A DNA stretch of 64,000 nt from Niabella pedocola (lineage in GTDB: Bacteria; Bacteroidota; Bacteroidia; Chitinophagales; Chitinophagaceae), in assembly GCF_021044425.1 (NCBI RefSeq), contig NZ_JAJNEC010000003.1, positions 372,001-436,000 of the forward strand. The letters are read 5' to 3'. Below the pieces are notes generated by a model. The model searched no databases. It worked only from the letters and a program-made list of their open reading frames with translations, and was not told where the DNA came from. Every line of letters starts with the position of its first letter. Within the stretch, counting starts at the first letter, position 1. The position numbers were made by a program, and so were the translations under genes. Below, one piece after another: positions 52,103 through 60,368 of the stretch.

Positions 52103-52912
52103 ATGAAGCAATTATTGATTTTTGTAATGCTGAGTTTAGTGCTCCAGGTAAAAGCACAAAACGGTTACGACTGGCAAAAAGATATTCCCTACTATCCGGC
52201 ATCTGTTAAACAGGATGCATACCAGCAAAGCCAATGCCGGCTGGATATTTATTATCCGAAAAACAAACGCAATACAACTACCATTATCTGGTTTCACGGG
52301 GGAGGACTTAAAGCCGGGAAAAAAGAAATTCCGGAAGCCCTGATGAATAAAGGATATATTATTATAGGAGTGGGGTACCGGTTCTCACCCAGGGTGAAGG
52401 CGCCCCAATATATCGAAGATGCGGCCGCAGCGGTGGCCTGGGCGTTTCAGCACATCGAACAATATGGGGGCAGTGCTTCCCGCATCGTGCTCTCCGGGCA
52501 TTCTGCAGGTGGCTACCTGGATCTGATGCTTACACTTAACAAAAAATATTTACGGCATTATAATATCGATGCAGACAGCATATTGGGAATTGTACCTTTT
52601 AGCCCCCAATGTATCACGCACTTTACCGTTCGGGAAGAGCAGGGCATAACGCCTCTGCAACCCAGGATCGATTCACTGGCGCCATTATACCATGTACGCA
52701 AAGCCAGGCCCGCAATCCTGCTCATCACCGGCGACCGCGAGCAGGAGCTCTATGGCCGCTATGAAGAAAATGCCTACCTGTTGCGGATGTTGAAACTGAC
52801 CGGTAATACCCAGGTACAACTTTATGAACTGCAGGGCTACGATCACGGTGGCATGGCACAACCGGCATTTCCGCTGCTGTTGCGGGAGGTGAAAAGACTT
52901 TCGGGCAACTGA
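52103..52912 (+). CDS. Secreted alpha/beta hydrolase (esterase/lipase, BD-FAE-like)
   Basis: 269 residues with a Sec signal (FVMLSLVLQVKAQ). Oxyanion motif IIWFHGGGLKAGKKE, nucleophile elbow VLSGHSAGGYLDLM, acidic residue in LITGDREQELYG, and His in GYDHGGMAQPA give a complete catalytic triad. The HGGG group includes acetyl- and feruloyl-type esterases acting on decorated glycans, which fits the preceding propeller lipoprotein and oxidoreductases. It is 100 bp downstream of the second oxidoreductase. Confidence 0.9.
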   Translation: MKQLLIFVMLSLVLQVKAQNGYDWQKDIPYYPASVKQDAYQQSQCRLDIYYPKNKRNTTTIIWFHGGGLKAGKKEIPEALMNKGYIIIGVGYRFSPRVKAPQYIEDAAAAVAWAFQHIEQYGGSASRIVLSGHSAGGYLDLMLTLNKKYLRHYNIDADSILGIVPFSPQCITHFTVREEQGITPLQPRIDSLAPLYHVRKARPAILLITGDREQELYGRYEENAYLLRMLKLTGNTQVQLYELQGYDHGGMAQPAFPLLLREVKRLSGN

Positions 52913-53010
52913 CCGCTGGCAGAACCGTTGACCGGATGCAACGTCGTTGCCCCGGGTCTCTGCCGGCCGGGAACAGCGGGAATTCGTATATTGCATATTA
53001 TTACACCGGT

Positions 53011-53544
53011 TTGCATACCCTTTATACCATAGGCCACTCTACACACAGCATAGAAGATTTCATCAGGATGTTGCAAGCATTCAATATCCGCATGCTGGCA
53101 GATATCCGGCGTTTTCCGGGATCAAAGAAATTTCCGCAATTTAACGGTGAAGTGCTGGAAGCAACGCTGAAAAACAACGGTATTGAATATGTGCACCTGG
53201 AAGCATTGGGCGGAAGAAGAAAAGTGCAGGAACATTCCAGGAACGATCGCTGGCACAATGCATCTTTCAGAGGTTATGCCGATTATATGGAGACACCTGA
53301 CTTTGAAAAAGCCATAAAAAAACTGGAAGCATTTGCTATAAAACAACCCACCGCCTGTATGTGTTCCGAAGCGGTATGGTGGCGTTGCCACCGCTCCCTG
53401 GTTGCAGACTACCTGAAAGCAAAGGGTTGGAAGGTGCTGCATATTATGGCGGTTGGTAAGGCAGCAACACATCCTTATACGGCACCAGCAAGGGTAGTGG
53501 GCGATCATGTTTTTTATTTTGATGCCGGCTTATTTGATACATAA
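53011..53544 (+). CDS. DUF488 family protein
   Basis: 177 residues if the TTG at 53011 is used, which gives HTLYTIGHSTHS right after the start as in the family; an in-frame ATG at 52936 would add 25 residues without family content. DUF488 hallmarks are TIGHS, MLADIRRFPGSKKFPQFN, and the C-terminal ACMCSEAVWWRCHRSLVADY. Conserved Arg, Cys and His suggest an enzyme, but the function is not established. It precedes the radical-SAM repair pair by 270 bp of mostly non-coding DNA and probably has a separate transcript. Confidence 0.85.
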   Translation: MHTLYTIGHSTHSIEDFIRMLQAFNIRMLADIRRFPGSKKFPQFNGEVLEATLKNNGIEYVHLEALGGRRKVQEHSRNDRWHNASFRGYADYMETPDFEKAIKKLEAFAIKQPTACMCSEAVWWRCHRSLVADYLKAKGWKVLHIMAVGKAATHPYTAPARVVGDHVFYFDAGLFDT

Positions 53545-53773
53545 AAAGCAATTCGGTATCCTGCCAATGCATCCGGCTTTCGGAAAAGGAAAAACGTCAT
53601 AAATCCTGTGTTGTGCTGCCGGTGTATGCATCATGGCCTTATTAACGCCGTTTATAAATACAGTCGACATATTAAAAAAGGGACATCTGTGTAGCAGTCC
53701 TAAAAGCATGCTTATTATGTGGCCATTATATATGCTGATTTTTTAATTGCATATTATGTATTCGCCAATAATT

Positions 53774-53800
53774 CAAAATACTAATATTTTTAGTATTTTG
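53774..53800. promoter_or_regulatory. Perfect 27-bp palindrome before the repair operon
   Basis: CAAAATACTAA (53774-53784), TATTT, TTAGTATTTTG (53790-53800): the two 11-bp arms are exact reverse complements. It ends 15 bp before the ATG of the radical SAM gene and overlaps the place where a -7 element (TATTTTG) would be, as expected for a repressor operator. Confidence 0.8.
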
Positions 53801-53815
53801 CCATCAAAAATATTC

Positions 53816-55066
53816 ATGGAGCGAATCAGGGAAAAACTACGCATCCTGGCAGATGCTGCCAAATATGATGTGTCCTGTGCATCCAGCGGAAGCAACAGGA
53901 AAAATACCAATGGAGGGATAGGGGATACCGGATCTGGCATTTGTCACTCCTATACCGAAGACGGACGCTGTGTTTCCCTTTTAAAAATTTTACTCACCAA
54001 CTTTTGCATTTACGATTGTGCTTTCTGCATTTCAAGAAAAAGTAATGACGTCAAACGGGCCGCCTTTACAGTAAAAGAAGTGGTAGACCTCACGATGAAT
54101 TTCTACCGACGGAATTTTATTGAAGGATTGTTCCTGAGTTCCGGCATTTTTAAGCATGCAGACTATACTATGGAACGAATGCTGGCCATTGTAAAGAAGT
54201 TGCGGCTGGAGGAAAACTACAACGGATATATCCATTTAAAAACCATCCCGGGTGCCAGCCAGGAGCTGGTGAGAGAAGCCGGTTTGTATGCAGACCGGAT
54301 GAGCATTAACCTGGAAATGCCCACCGAAGCCGGATTAAAAGCGGTGGCCCCAGAAAAGTCACATACCGAAGTACGAAGGCAACTTGCAACGGTAAACCAT
54401 CAGCTGATCCGGTTCAATGATGAGCGTAGTATGATCCGCAGTGTTCCAAAATTTGTTCCGGCCGGGCAAAGCACGCAAATGGTAGTAGGCGCAACGCCCG
54501 AAACAGACTTGCAGGTACTGCAAACGGCCGCCGAATTTTATACCGCGTATGCACTGAAACGCGTATACTACAGCGGGTATATTCCGGTAAATACCGATGA
54601 ACGCATGCCGTTGCTGAATAGCCAGCCACCTTTGTTACGGGAAAACCGTTTATACCAGGCCGACTGGCTCATGCGTTTTTACGGGTTTGCGGCCGGGGAA
54701 ATTGTCAATGCTGCGCAACCGCACCTGGAAATGGAGATCGATCCCAAGTTGAGCTGGGCGCTGCGTCATCCGCAATTCTTTCCTGTAGACCTGAACCGGG
54801 CCGATTTTAAAACCATTATCCGCGTGCCTGGCATCGGCAGACAGTCTGCCCAAAAAATCATTGCAACACGACAGTTCGGCAATATTTATGTTTACCAGTT
54901 GCAAAAGATGGGTGTTGCCTATAACCGGGCGCAGTATTTTATTACCTGCACGGATGCGTTGAACCGGTATACAGATAAAGATCCGCAGCAATTGCGGGCG
55001 CTGATCCTGAAAACAGTGCAAAGCAAGTATGCTTCTTTACTGGCGCCACAGTTAGCCTTATTTTGA
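53816..55066 (+). CDS. Putative DNA modification/repair radical SAM protein
   Basis: 416 residues from the ATG at 53816 (MERIREKLRILADAAKYD), which matches the usual family start; the frame upstream runs into the palindrome. The radical SAM cluster motif is CIYDCAFC, close to the N-terminus, and a helix-hairpin-helix DNA-binding motif (IRVPGIGRQSAQKIIA) is near the C-terminus. This is the TIGR03916 family, always linked to a DUF4130 partner, which here starts 2 bp after its stop codon. The reaction is unknown; direct repair of a DNA lesion or a base modification is the usual proposal. Confidence 0.93.
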   Translation: MERIREKLRILADAAKYDVSCASSGSNRKNTNGGIGDTGSGICHSYTEDGRCVSLLKILLTNFCIYDCAFCISRKSNDVKRAAFTVKEVVDLTMNFYRRNFIEGLFLSSGIFKHADYTMERMLAIVKKLRLEENYNGYIHLKTIPGASQELVREAGLYADRMSINLEMPTEAGLKAVAPEKSHTEVRRQLATVNHQLIRFNDERSMIRSVPKFVPAGQSTQMVVGATPETDLQVLQTAAEFYTAYALKRVYYSGYIPVNTDERMPLLNSQPPLLRENRLYQADWLMRFYGFAAGEIVNAAQPHLEMEIDPKLSWALRHPQFFPVDLNRADFKTIIRVPGIGRQSAQKIIATRQFGNIYVYQLQKMGVAYNRAQYFITCTDALNRYTDKDPQQLRALILKTVQSKYASLLAPQLALF

Positions 55067-55068
55067 TC

Positions 55069-55863
55069 ATGCCACATTTAATTACACACCACTCGGTTGT
55101 TCAGTATCTATTTGACGGAAGCTTTTCCGGCCTTTTAACAGCGGTGTTTGAAAGTTATGCCGCCCGGCATTGTCATGTTGCGCTGTTTGAACAAGATAAG
55201 GCCCGAAATAATTTTTTTGACCCGGTGGTCATCATTACTACAACACCGGAAAAAGCCTTACGCGTATGGAAGGGGTTAAAAAAGAAACTGACCACCGCAC
55301 TGCAGGTTGAGTATTATAGTGCTTTTCTTGCAGAAGATGCTGCTGTTATGCAGCAGCTTTTCAATTATGCGCGTTTTGTTTTTGATCACGCTGCCGGTGC
55401 TGCCGCCAACTACGGACATCCGGCGGTGATGGCCGTTCAGCAGATGGCCCAAAAAGTAAGCCGGGAGCGGCACCGGATGAAGGCTTTTGTACGGTTTCAA
55501 AAAACAGCCTGCGGGTTGTATATCGCTGCCATTGAGCCCGATTACAACGTGCTACCGCTGGTCCGTAAACATTTTAAAGACCGGTATGCCGATCAGCGAT
55601 GGTTGATCTATGACCGTAAAAGAAAATACGGGATCTACTATGACTTACATGCCATTCATGAAGTGCTGATTGAAGCAGCGGCCGCCGGCACGGTAGTTCA
55701 TGCTGCTGAAATGATGCTGGATGCTTCCGAAGCCCTATACAGCACACTCTGGAAAGACTATTTTAAAAGCACGAATATTCAGGAACGTAAAAACACCCGG
55801 CTGCATATCCGGCATGTTCCCAGGCGTTACTGGCGGCATCTAACCGAAAAGCAGCTGGGCTAA
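55069..55863 (+). CDS. TIGR03915/DUF4130 putative DNA repair protein
   Basis: 264 residues from the ATG at 55069. Typical segments are VVQYLFDGSFSGLLTAVFES, VRKHFKDRYADQRWLIYDRK, KYGIYYDLHAIHEV and the end RHVPRRYWRHLTEKQ. It is the obligate neighbour of the radical SAM protein; in other bacteria the same domain is fused to a uracil-DNA glycosylase-like domain, which supports a joint role in DNA repair. Translation is probably coupled to the upstream gene. There is no signal peptide, so it is cytosolic. Confidence 0.9.
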   Translation: MPHLITHHSVVQYLFDGSFSGLLTAVFESYAARHCHVALFEQDKARNNFFDPVVIITTTPEKALRVWKGLKKKLTTALQVEYYSAFLAEDAAVMQQLFNYARFVFDHAAGAAANYGHPAVMAVQQMAQKVSRERHRMKAFVRFQKTACGLYIAAIEPDYNVLPLVRKHFKDRYADQRWLIYDRKRKYGIYYDLHAIHEVLIEAAAAGTVVHAAEMMLDASEALYSTLWKDYFKSTNIQERKNTRLHIRHVPRRYWRHLTEKQLG

Positions 55864-55949
55864 ATGCTCCGGGTATACAATAAATTTACTAATCCTGCAG
55901 GGGGTAACCGGCAAGGTAATATTCATTGAAGCACACCAGGGCAACACCA

Positions 55950-56465
55950 TCAGGCATTTCCCGGCAGGTCGATATCACCTTCCCGTCCCATATCCAGTTT
56001 GCTTCCCGTAACCGCGCTGGCTGCCAGTTTCAGGAAAGTGACCAGCTTATTGGCTTTATTATCCCAGTAATGCGCATCCTCCACCGTTACCTTCATAATA
56101 CGGATATTCGGATCTTCTTTGCCCTTTTCAAACCAGGCTTCGGTAAATTTGCTCCAGTACTTTTCAATACGTTGAGGATCCCTGCTAATAACAGCGCTGC
56201 CGGTAACGGTCATAAAATTATAATCGCTTACATGTGCATACAGCAATTGCACCCGCGGATCTTCCAGTACATTTTTACAGGTGTCACTTTCCGCAGAAAG
56301 CAGGAACCAGATGGCGCCGGTATCATCTATTTCCTGCCGGCTCATCGGCACAGCATGCAGGCTGCCATTGCGGATTGCGGAGCAAAACATACAAACATCA
56401 ATTTTATTTACAAGGTGCTGAAGCTTTTCAATAGCTTCCGTATACGATAGATTTTCCTGGCTCAT
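55950..56465 (-). CDS. Pyridoxamine 5'-phosphate oxidase-fold protein (general stress protein 26-like)
   Basis: 171 residues, split-barrel flavin-binding fold: IRNGSLHAVPMSRQEIDDTG, IWFLLSAESDTCKNVLEDPR, VQLLYAHVSDYNFMTVTGSA, then the C-terminal TEAWFEKGKEDPNIRIMKVT. This is the family of general stress protein 26, whose members bind FMN or related flavins. Physiological substrates are unknown. It is convergent with the DUF4130 gene and stands alone. The ATG at 56465 begins MSQENLSYTEAI, matching the family start. Confidence 0.9.
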   Translation of the reverse strand: MSQENLSYTEAIEKLQHLVNKIDVCMFCSAIRNGSLHAVPMSRQEIDDTGAIWFLLSAESDTCKNVLEDPRVQLLYAHVSDYNFMTVTGSAVISRDPQRIEKYWSKFTEAWFEKGKEDPNIRIMKVTVEDAHYWDNKANKLVTFLKLAASAVTGSKLDMGREGDIDLPGNA

Positions 56466-56575
56466 GATTGATCGGTTTTAGAGTAATAAAAATGCGCGGA
56501 TAAGTACGCCTTTATACGGGGTCTAAAACTATGCCGTTTTTAATCGACCGTTACTTTCAGAACAATCGGGGCTGG

Positions 56576-56784
56576 TTATTCCCGAATGGTGGAAAAAACA
56601 GGGCAGGCCCGCAGATAAGCAGGAACAATAATTCTATTGGGAAAAGTACGGGTACAGGTTTTAACACTTTTTCTCTTTGAAAATGCAATATCCTTTGCCA
56701 ATAGCGCCGGGTTTATAAACAGGTGATATCCGTCAATGCGATCCTGCTCAATCAGCAACCTTACAAAATCGGCGCTTCAAAGGC
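56576..56784 (-). pseudogene. C-terminal remnant of a dihydrofolate-reductase-like (RibD_C) gene
   Basis: On the minus strand the frame reads SADFVRLLIEQD, then RIDGYHLFINPALLAKDI and RTFPNRIIVPAY, which lines up with the last 60 or so residues of the YyaP/YwjB-type dihydrofolate reductase family (normally ...LIEQ.LIDEYHLFINP...). A TGA stop interrupts the frame just before SADF, and nothing of the N-terminal NADPH-binding part is found before the metallophosphoesterase gene 100 bp away. It is therefore a decayed fragment and not a functional gene. Confidence 0.65.
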
Positions 56785-56884
56785 TTAAAACGAAAATTAT
56801 TTTTGCAGGAACAGAGCAGGCAGTATTGAGATAAACCTGTGGTAAACTTGCGTAACCAACAACCGGGAATGATTCTTGTAACAG

Positions 56885-57862
56885 CTACCACTTTACTTCG
56901 CTGATCCGGGGTACGATCTCTTTTCCGGCATGAAGCATTGCTGAATTTTGATAGTTCAGTTCCTCCGGGGATTTTCCTTCCCACTGACTGGCTTTTCCTT
57001 TTATATGGATCCTGCCTTTAACGGGATCGATAGTGAGCCTTGTGAAAAGCGCATCCTTATAGGGACAGGTATAGGAAAGATAGGGGTATTGCTGGTGCAC
57101 AGCAGGGGTATAGATGGCGTGTTTGTACTTTTCACCCATCCAGTAATAGGAGGCGGAGTTGATATGTACATAATGAACACCGTTTATCTGCAGATGTGCA
57201 TCAATATGGGTATGCCCGTTGATGGCCATCAGGATCCTGTTCCGGTGCTGCTCCAGCACTGCCTGTATTTCAGCCGCATTATCCACCGCCGCAGAACCTG
57301 CCAGCGGCTGGTGCGATACAATGATCACCGGTTCTTTCGCGGCTTCCAGCTGTTCTTTCAGCCAGGCCGCTTGCTCCGGACCAATATAGGAGGGATAGCC
57401 TCCTTTATGTCCTGGCGAACCTTTATCATTGCCATCCAGTACCAGCAAACGTATTCCTTTAAGCAGGTATGTATAATACCGTGCGGGCATGCCCCAGTAA
57501 TCGATGCACTGCTGCTTGGTATAACCCGCATCGGTATCATGATTGCCGATCACGTGCAAGGTCGTAGGATGCGCGTTCTTAAAAAGGTCGATCAGTTTTT
57601 TATTTTTATCACCGGGGTAGGCAAAATCACCCATTTGCAGGAGTGCATCGGGCGCGGCTTTTTTCATATCCGCCACAAATGCAGTAAGACGCTCATAGCC
57701 ATCGGGGATCAGGTCCTGGTGCAGGTCGGTAATAATACCGATTTGAATAATTTCTTTTTTCAATGCCGCCAATACAGCAGCAGGAATGCTCCATGCGAGG
57801 CCGGCAAATGCCGCGGCTTTTACAAATTGCCGCCGGTTAAGGGTAGTAGCTTGCAGTTTCAT
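56885..57862 (-). CDS. Tat-exported metallophosphoesterase (calcineurin-like)
   Basis: 325 residues from the ATG at 57862. The signal has a twin Arg (LNRRQFVKAAAFAGLAWSIP), so Tat export is likely. All calcineurin-like metal motifs are present: ITDLHQD, LQMGDFAYPGD, VIGNHDTDAG, IVSHQPLAG and NGHTHID. Substrates of this exported group are unknown phosphoesters. The stop is next to the reductase remnant. A single copy of the ~157-bp repeat type lies just beyond its start. Confidence 0.92.
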   Translation of the reverse strand: MKLQATTLNRRQFVKAAAFAGLAWSIPAAVLAALKKEIIQIGIITDLHQDLIPDGYERLTAFVADMKKAAPDALLQMGDFAYPGDKNKKLIDLFKNAHPTTLHVIGNHDTDAGYTKQQCIDYWGMPARYYTYLLKGIRLLVLDGNDKGSPGHKGGYPSYIGPEQAAWLKEQLEAAKEPVIIVSHQPLAGSAAVDNAAEIQAVLEQHRNRILMAINGHTHIDAHLQINGVHYVHINSASYYWMGEKYKHAIYTPAVHQQYPYLSYTCPYKDALFTRLTIDPVKGRIHIKGKASQWEGKSPEELNYQNSAMLHAGKEIVPRISEVKW

Positions 57863-57947
57863 ATTTATCTCCACAATTTAGATCAAATGCATTAATTATT
57901 AAGGAAGTGATGTAAACTTAATACCGTCTTTTCATCTTTTCCTGCGG

Positions 57948-58070
57948 TTCGGTATTTACCGCCAGGCGCGCAAAGCATCCGCCATGTTCGCAATGAGGTA
58001 ACCGGTACCCAAATAATATTGCGTTCTTTGCAGAAACCTGGCGTTCCCTGCGTTTAAAATAAACCCGGAA
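57948..58070. repeat. Single divergent copy of the ~157-bp repeat
   Basis: TATTTACCGCCAGGCGCGCAAAG at its left and TTGCGTTCTTTGCAG plus CTGCGTTTAAAATAA at its right match the corresponding parts of the tandem units at 2644-3272. It lies between the divergent metallophosphoesterase and lipoprotein genes. Confidence 0.6.
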
Positions 58071-58125
58071 ACAATACGGAATAGTTTTTACTATCTTCAT
58101 TGAATAAATCGTAAACAGATATTCT

Positions 58126-58611
58126 ATGAGATTGAAAATTGCGGTCGCTTTTATATGCACCCTTGTTATATCCTGTGCCCAAGAAACGAAAGAAAAGATT
58201 GAGCAGGCCGGGCCGCCGATCAACGGTACCTGGAAGCTTTTAAGCGGAACACTTATTGAAAACGGCGATACCACCATTACGGATTATACGAAAGACCGGT
58301 CTTTCATAAAGATCATCAACAACAGTCATTTTGCCTTTCTGCATCATGGGTTAGAAAACGGGAAGGACTCCGCTGTCTTTTCTGCAGGCGGCGGTGCTTA
58401 TACGCTTAAAGACAGTGTGTATACGGAGCATCTCGAATATTGCAACGCCCGGGATTGGGAAGGCAATGATTTCAGTTTTATAGTTTCCATTCACCAGGAT
58501 ACACTCGTACAGCAAGGGATCGAAAAAGTTGCCGGCAGCAATGTAAACCGGTACAATATTGAAACATATATCCGGGTGAAAACACCTTTAGCCGAAACTT
58601 CCGATAAATAA
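58126..58611 (+). CDS. Small lipoprotein, lipocalin-like
   Basis: 161 residues. The signal ends in a lipobox (LVISC). A beta-rich domain opens with PPINGTWKLLSGTLIENGDT, the NGTWKL.S pattern of small lipocalin-like or DUF4488-type domains, and closes with NRYNIETYIRVK. No enzymatic motifs. It would sit on the periplasmic face of a membrane. Function unknown; it is convergent with the TSUP transporter. Confidence 0.75.
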   Translation: MRLKIAVAFICTLVISCAQETKEKIEQAGPPINGTWKLLSGTLIENGDTTITDYTKDRSFIKIINNSHFAFLHHGLENGKDSAVFSAGGGAYTLKDSVYTEHLEYCNARDWEGNDFSFIVSIHQDTLVQQGIEKVAGSNVNRYNIETYIRVKTPLAETSDK

Positions 58612-58658
58612 ACAGTGTCTAAAATCAACTACCGGTGAAACCCGTGGGGCAATGAGCA

Positions 58659-59414
58659 TCATGCCATGGTGGCCGGGGGCTGATACCAGGCCGTCAGCAT
58701 TAAAATAACCCCAATGATCATCAGTCCGTAAAGCACATACCGGAGAAAGGACCGGCTATTTAATTTATGGTTCAGCCATCTGCCTAAAAAGGTGGCGGGA
58801 ATAGAAGTGGTCAGCGCTATCAGGAAATAGTAATTCACTTCAGCCGTTACCAATCCCTTAACGGCATACCCGATAAAACCCAGCAGGCTTACGGGTAAAA
58901 AATAAGCTTGCAACGTGGCGCGAAAATGGACCGCCGACCAATTCCTGAGATTGCCGTATACCACCAGGGGCGGACCGTTCAATCCATAGGCGCCGCCAAA
59001 CACACCCGACAAAAAGCCGCAGATAAAAAGCCACCAATGATTATCCTTCATTAAACTTTTTGTGGTTTTAACAGCCAATGTATACCATGCGTAACCGATA
59101 ATGAGCAATCCAAGCACTGTTTTTACAAGGATTTCGTTGCCATATATAAGAACCAGCAGGCCCAGCGGAATGCCCGGAACTGCATAAAGAATGAGCCATT
59201 TCGCACTGTAAAAATGAATCTTCCGGTGGTCCTGGATCACAATGATCAACGCAATAACAATAGACAGCATCACCGATAACGGCACAGCTGTAGTTGCAGG
59301 CAGAAAAAACAGGAAAAGTGGTACGGCAATTAATGATTCCCCAAAACCCAGGGTTGACCTTACGAGCGCAGCAATAAAACTGATCACAAGAATTAAAATG
59401 ATACTTAAGGACAT
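58659..59414 (-). CDS. TSUP-family transporter (TauE/SafE)
   Basis: 251 residues from the ATG at 59414 (MSLSIILILVISF). About eight hydrophobic helices in two related halves. Family motifs are ALVRSTLGFGESLIAVPLFL near the N-terminus and the repeat-equivalent GFLSGVFGGAYGLNGPPLVV in the middle. TSUP proteins move sulfite, sulfonates or other small organosulfur anions; the substrate here is unknown, and no sulfur genes are adjacent. Confidence 0.9.
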   Translation of the reverse strand: MSLSIILILVISFIAALVRSTLGFGESLIAVPLFLFFLPATTAVPLSVMLSIVIALIIVIQDHRKIHFYSAKWLILYAVPGIPLGLLVLIYGNEILVKTVLGLLIIGYAWYTLAVKTTKSLMKDNHWWLFICGFLSGVFGGAYGLNGPPLVVYGNLRNWSAVHFRATLQAYFLPVSLLGFIGYAVKGLVTAEVNYYFLIALTTSIPATFLGRWLNHKLNSRSFLRYVLYGLMIIGVILMLTAWYQPPATMA

Positions 59415-59549
59415 AGGGGTGAAAATACACAAATATCCAGCTTCCGGAGCGCTGTAAATTATGAGTGGTAACAGCTGGATAGATATGGGTTGGAAATGGT
59501 AATTTATTTATTTAACATAATATAAATTATAAGAAATAAATAATTGACG

Positions 59550-59675
59550 TACCTTTGCAGATGCATGTATAGAACACCTGGCCGGGTTCCTGGCCGGATA
59601 TTTATGCCTGCATTAGTTAGGGTTTACATTTAAAAACGACAGCGCTGTATTTCCATATGGCGCTGATTTTATTTT
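59550..59675 (+). ncRNA. Candidate small RNA between promoter and terminator
   Basis: An exact -7 element TACCTTTG (59550-59557; its -33 match is weak, TTAT) would start a transcript near 59564. It contains the direct repeat CCTGGCCGG twice within 21 bp, and ends in a hairpin CAGCGC (59640-59645)/GCGCTG (59660-59665) followed by ATTTTATTTT. The frame is not coding over any useful length. This is prediction from sequence signals only; I do not recognise an RNA family. Confidence 0.4.
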
Positions 59676-59862
59676 CAGTGAAGTGATGGTCAACCGATCA
59701 TCTTCTTTAGGACCGGCGTGTGTGAACGGCATTCTTTTTTACAGGAGCGCAAATATGGTGCAGGCGGATTATTCTATTCACAAAATGATTCCCATTATTG
59801 ATGGTCACGCATGATGGGTTCTGCGTTGCGGGCTGCGCCTGATTAGCGCTGTGGCCATGCTA

Positions 59863-59924
59863 TCTGCCTGTAAAATTTTTGGTGGCGATTTTTCGAAATT
59901 TACGCCACAAATTTTACGCGCAGA
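59863..59924. repeat. Long imperfect hairpin
   Basis: Left arm TCTGC-ct-GTAAAATTT-ttg-GTGGCG pairs with right arm CGCCAC-AAATTTTAC-gc-GCAGA around a loop that itself contains TTTCGAAA. Outside it, GCGGGC (about 59828) and GCCCGC (about 59928) pair as well, giving a foldback of roughly 110 bp. No T run follows; it is either a structured RNA or a small mobile-element-like repeat. Confidence 0.65.
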
Positions 59925-60316
59925 GCCGCCCGCAGGCACTGGATTTAATTTCCTCCTTGAGCCACGCGTAAAGAAATTTGCCGGCGCTTAGGATATTTTT
60001 ATTAGTCCTTTGTCTTAAAATAACAAAAAATCAAGGTCAACGGATGCTCCGCCGTTTGGCCGGCCACGCACACGAACACGCTATACGAAACGTTACACAA
60101 GCCTTATTGCAGGTGTTGGTTGCCTATTGTCTGATTATAAGAATTTCTATACTGAGCTGATTTTATGAGTATAAATACATATTACCTACAATTATATATG
60201 ATGAAAATGACACTTTGAACTACCCTAATAGCGAAAACCTATCCGCCTCCTAATTTAACATAATGTAAGGCAGCCCTGCTATACTCATATTTGAGCATCT
60301 TAAAAACGACCGGTTT

Positions 60317-60358
60317 GGATAGGTTGTTTCATTAAGTAAATTTAAAATGCTAATTTTG
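60317..60358 (+). promoter_or_regulatory. Promoter region of the DUF763 gene
   Basis: An exact -7 element TAATTTTG (60351-60358) ends 10 bp before the ATG, so the mRNA would be nearly leaderless. The half-site GGATAGGTT (60317-60325) lies at the edge of the -33 region and has an exact inverted partner AACCTATCC at 60236-60244. Confidence 0.55.
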
Positions 60359-60368
60359 TTAGTAATTC

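Larger units (their letters stand above)
59433..60368. other. Long non-coding block with RNA-like structure
   Basis: 936 bp with no supported gene; the one 60-codon frame at 59978 has no recognisable content. It contains a promoter-to-terminator unit (59550-59675), a long imperfect hairpin (59863-59924), and pairs of inverted repeats (60165/60280 and 60236/60317) just upstream of the DUF763 gene. These are listed separately. Confidence 0.6.

Noticed and set aside
60065..60110. attC-like words (CGCTATACGAAACGTTACAC)
   Set aside because: They recall integron recombination sites, but no paired core site, cassette array or integrase is visible.
59978..60160. 60-codon frame in the long non-coding block
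   Set aside because: No recognisable content or upstream promoter.
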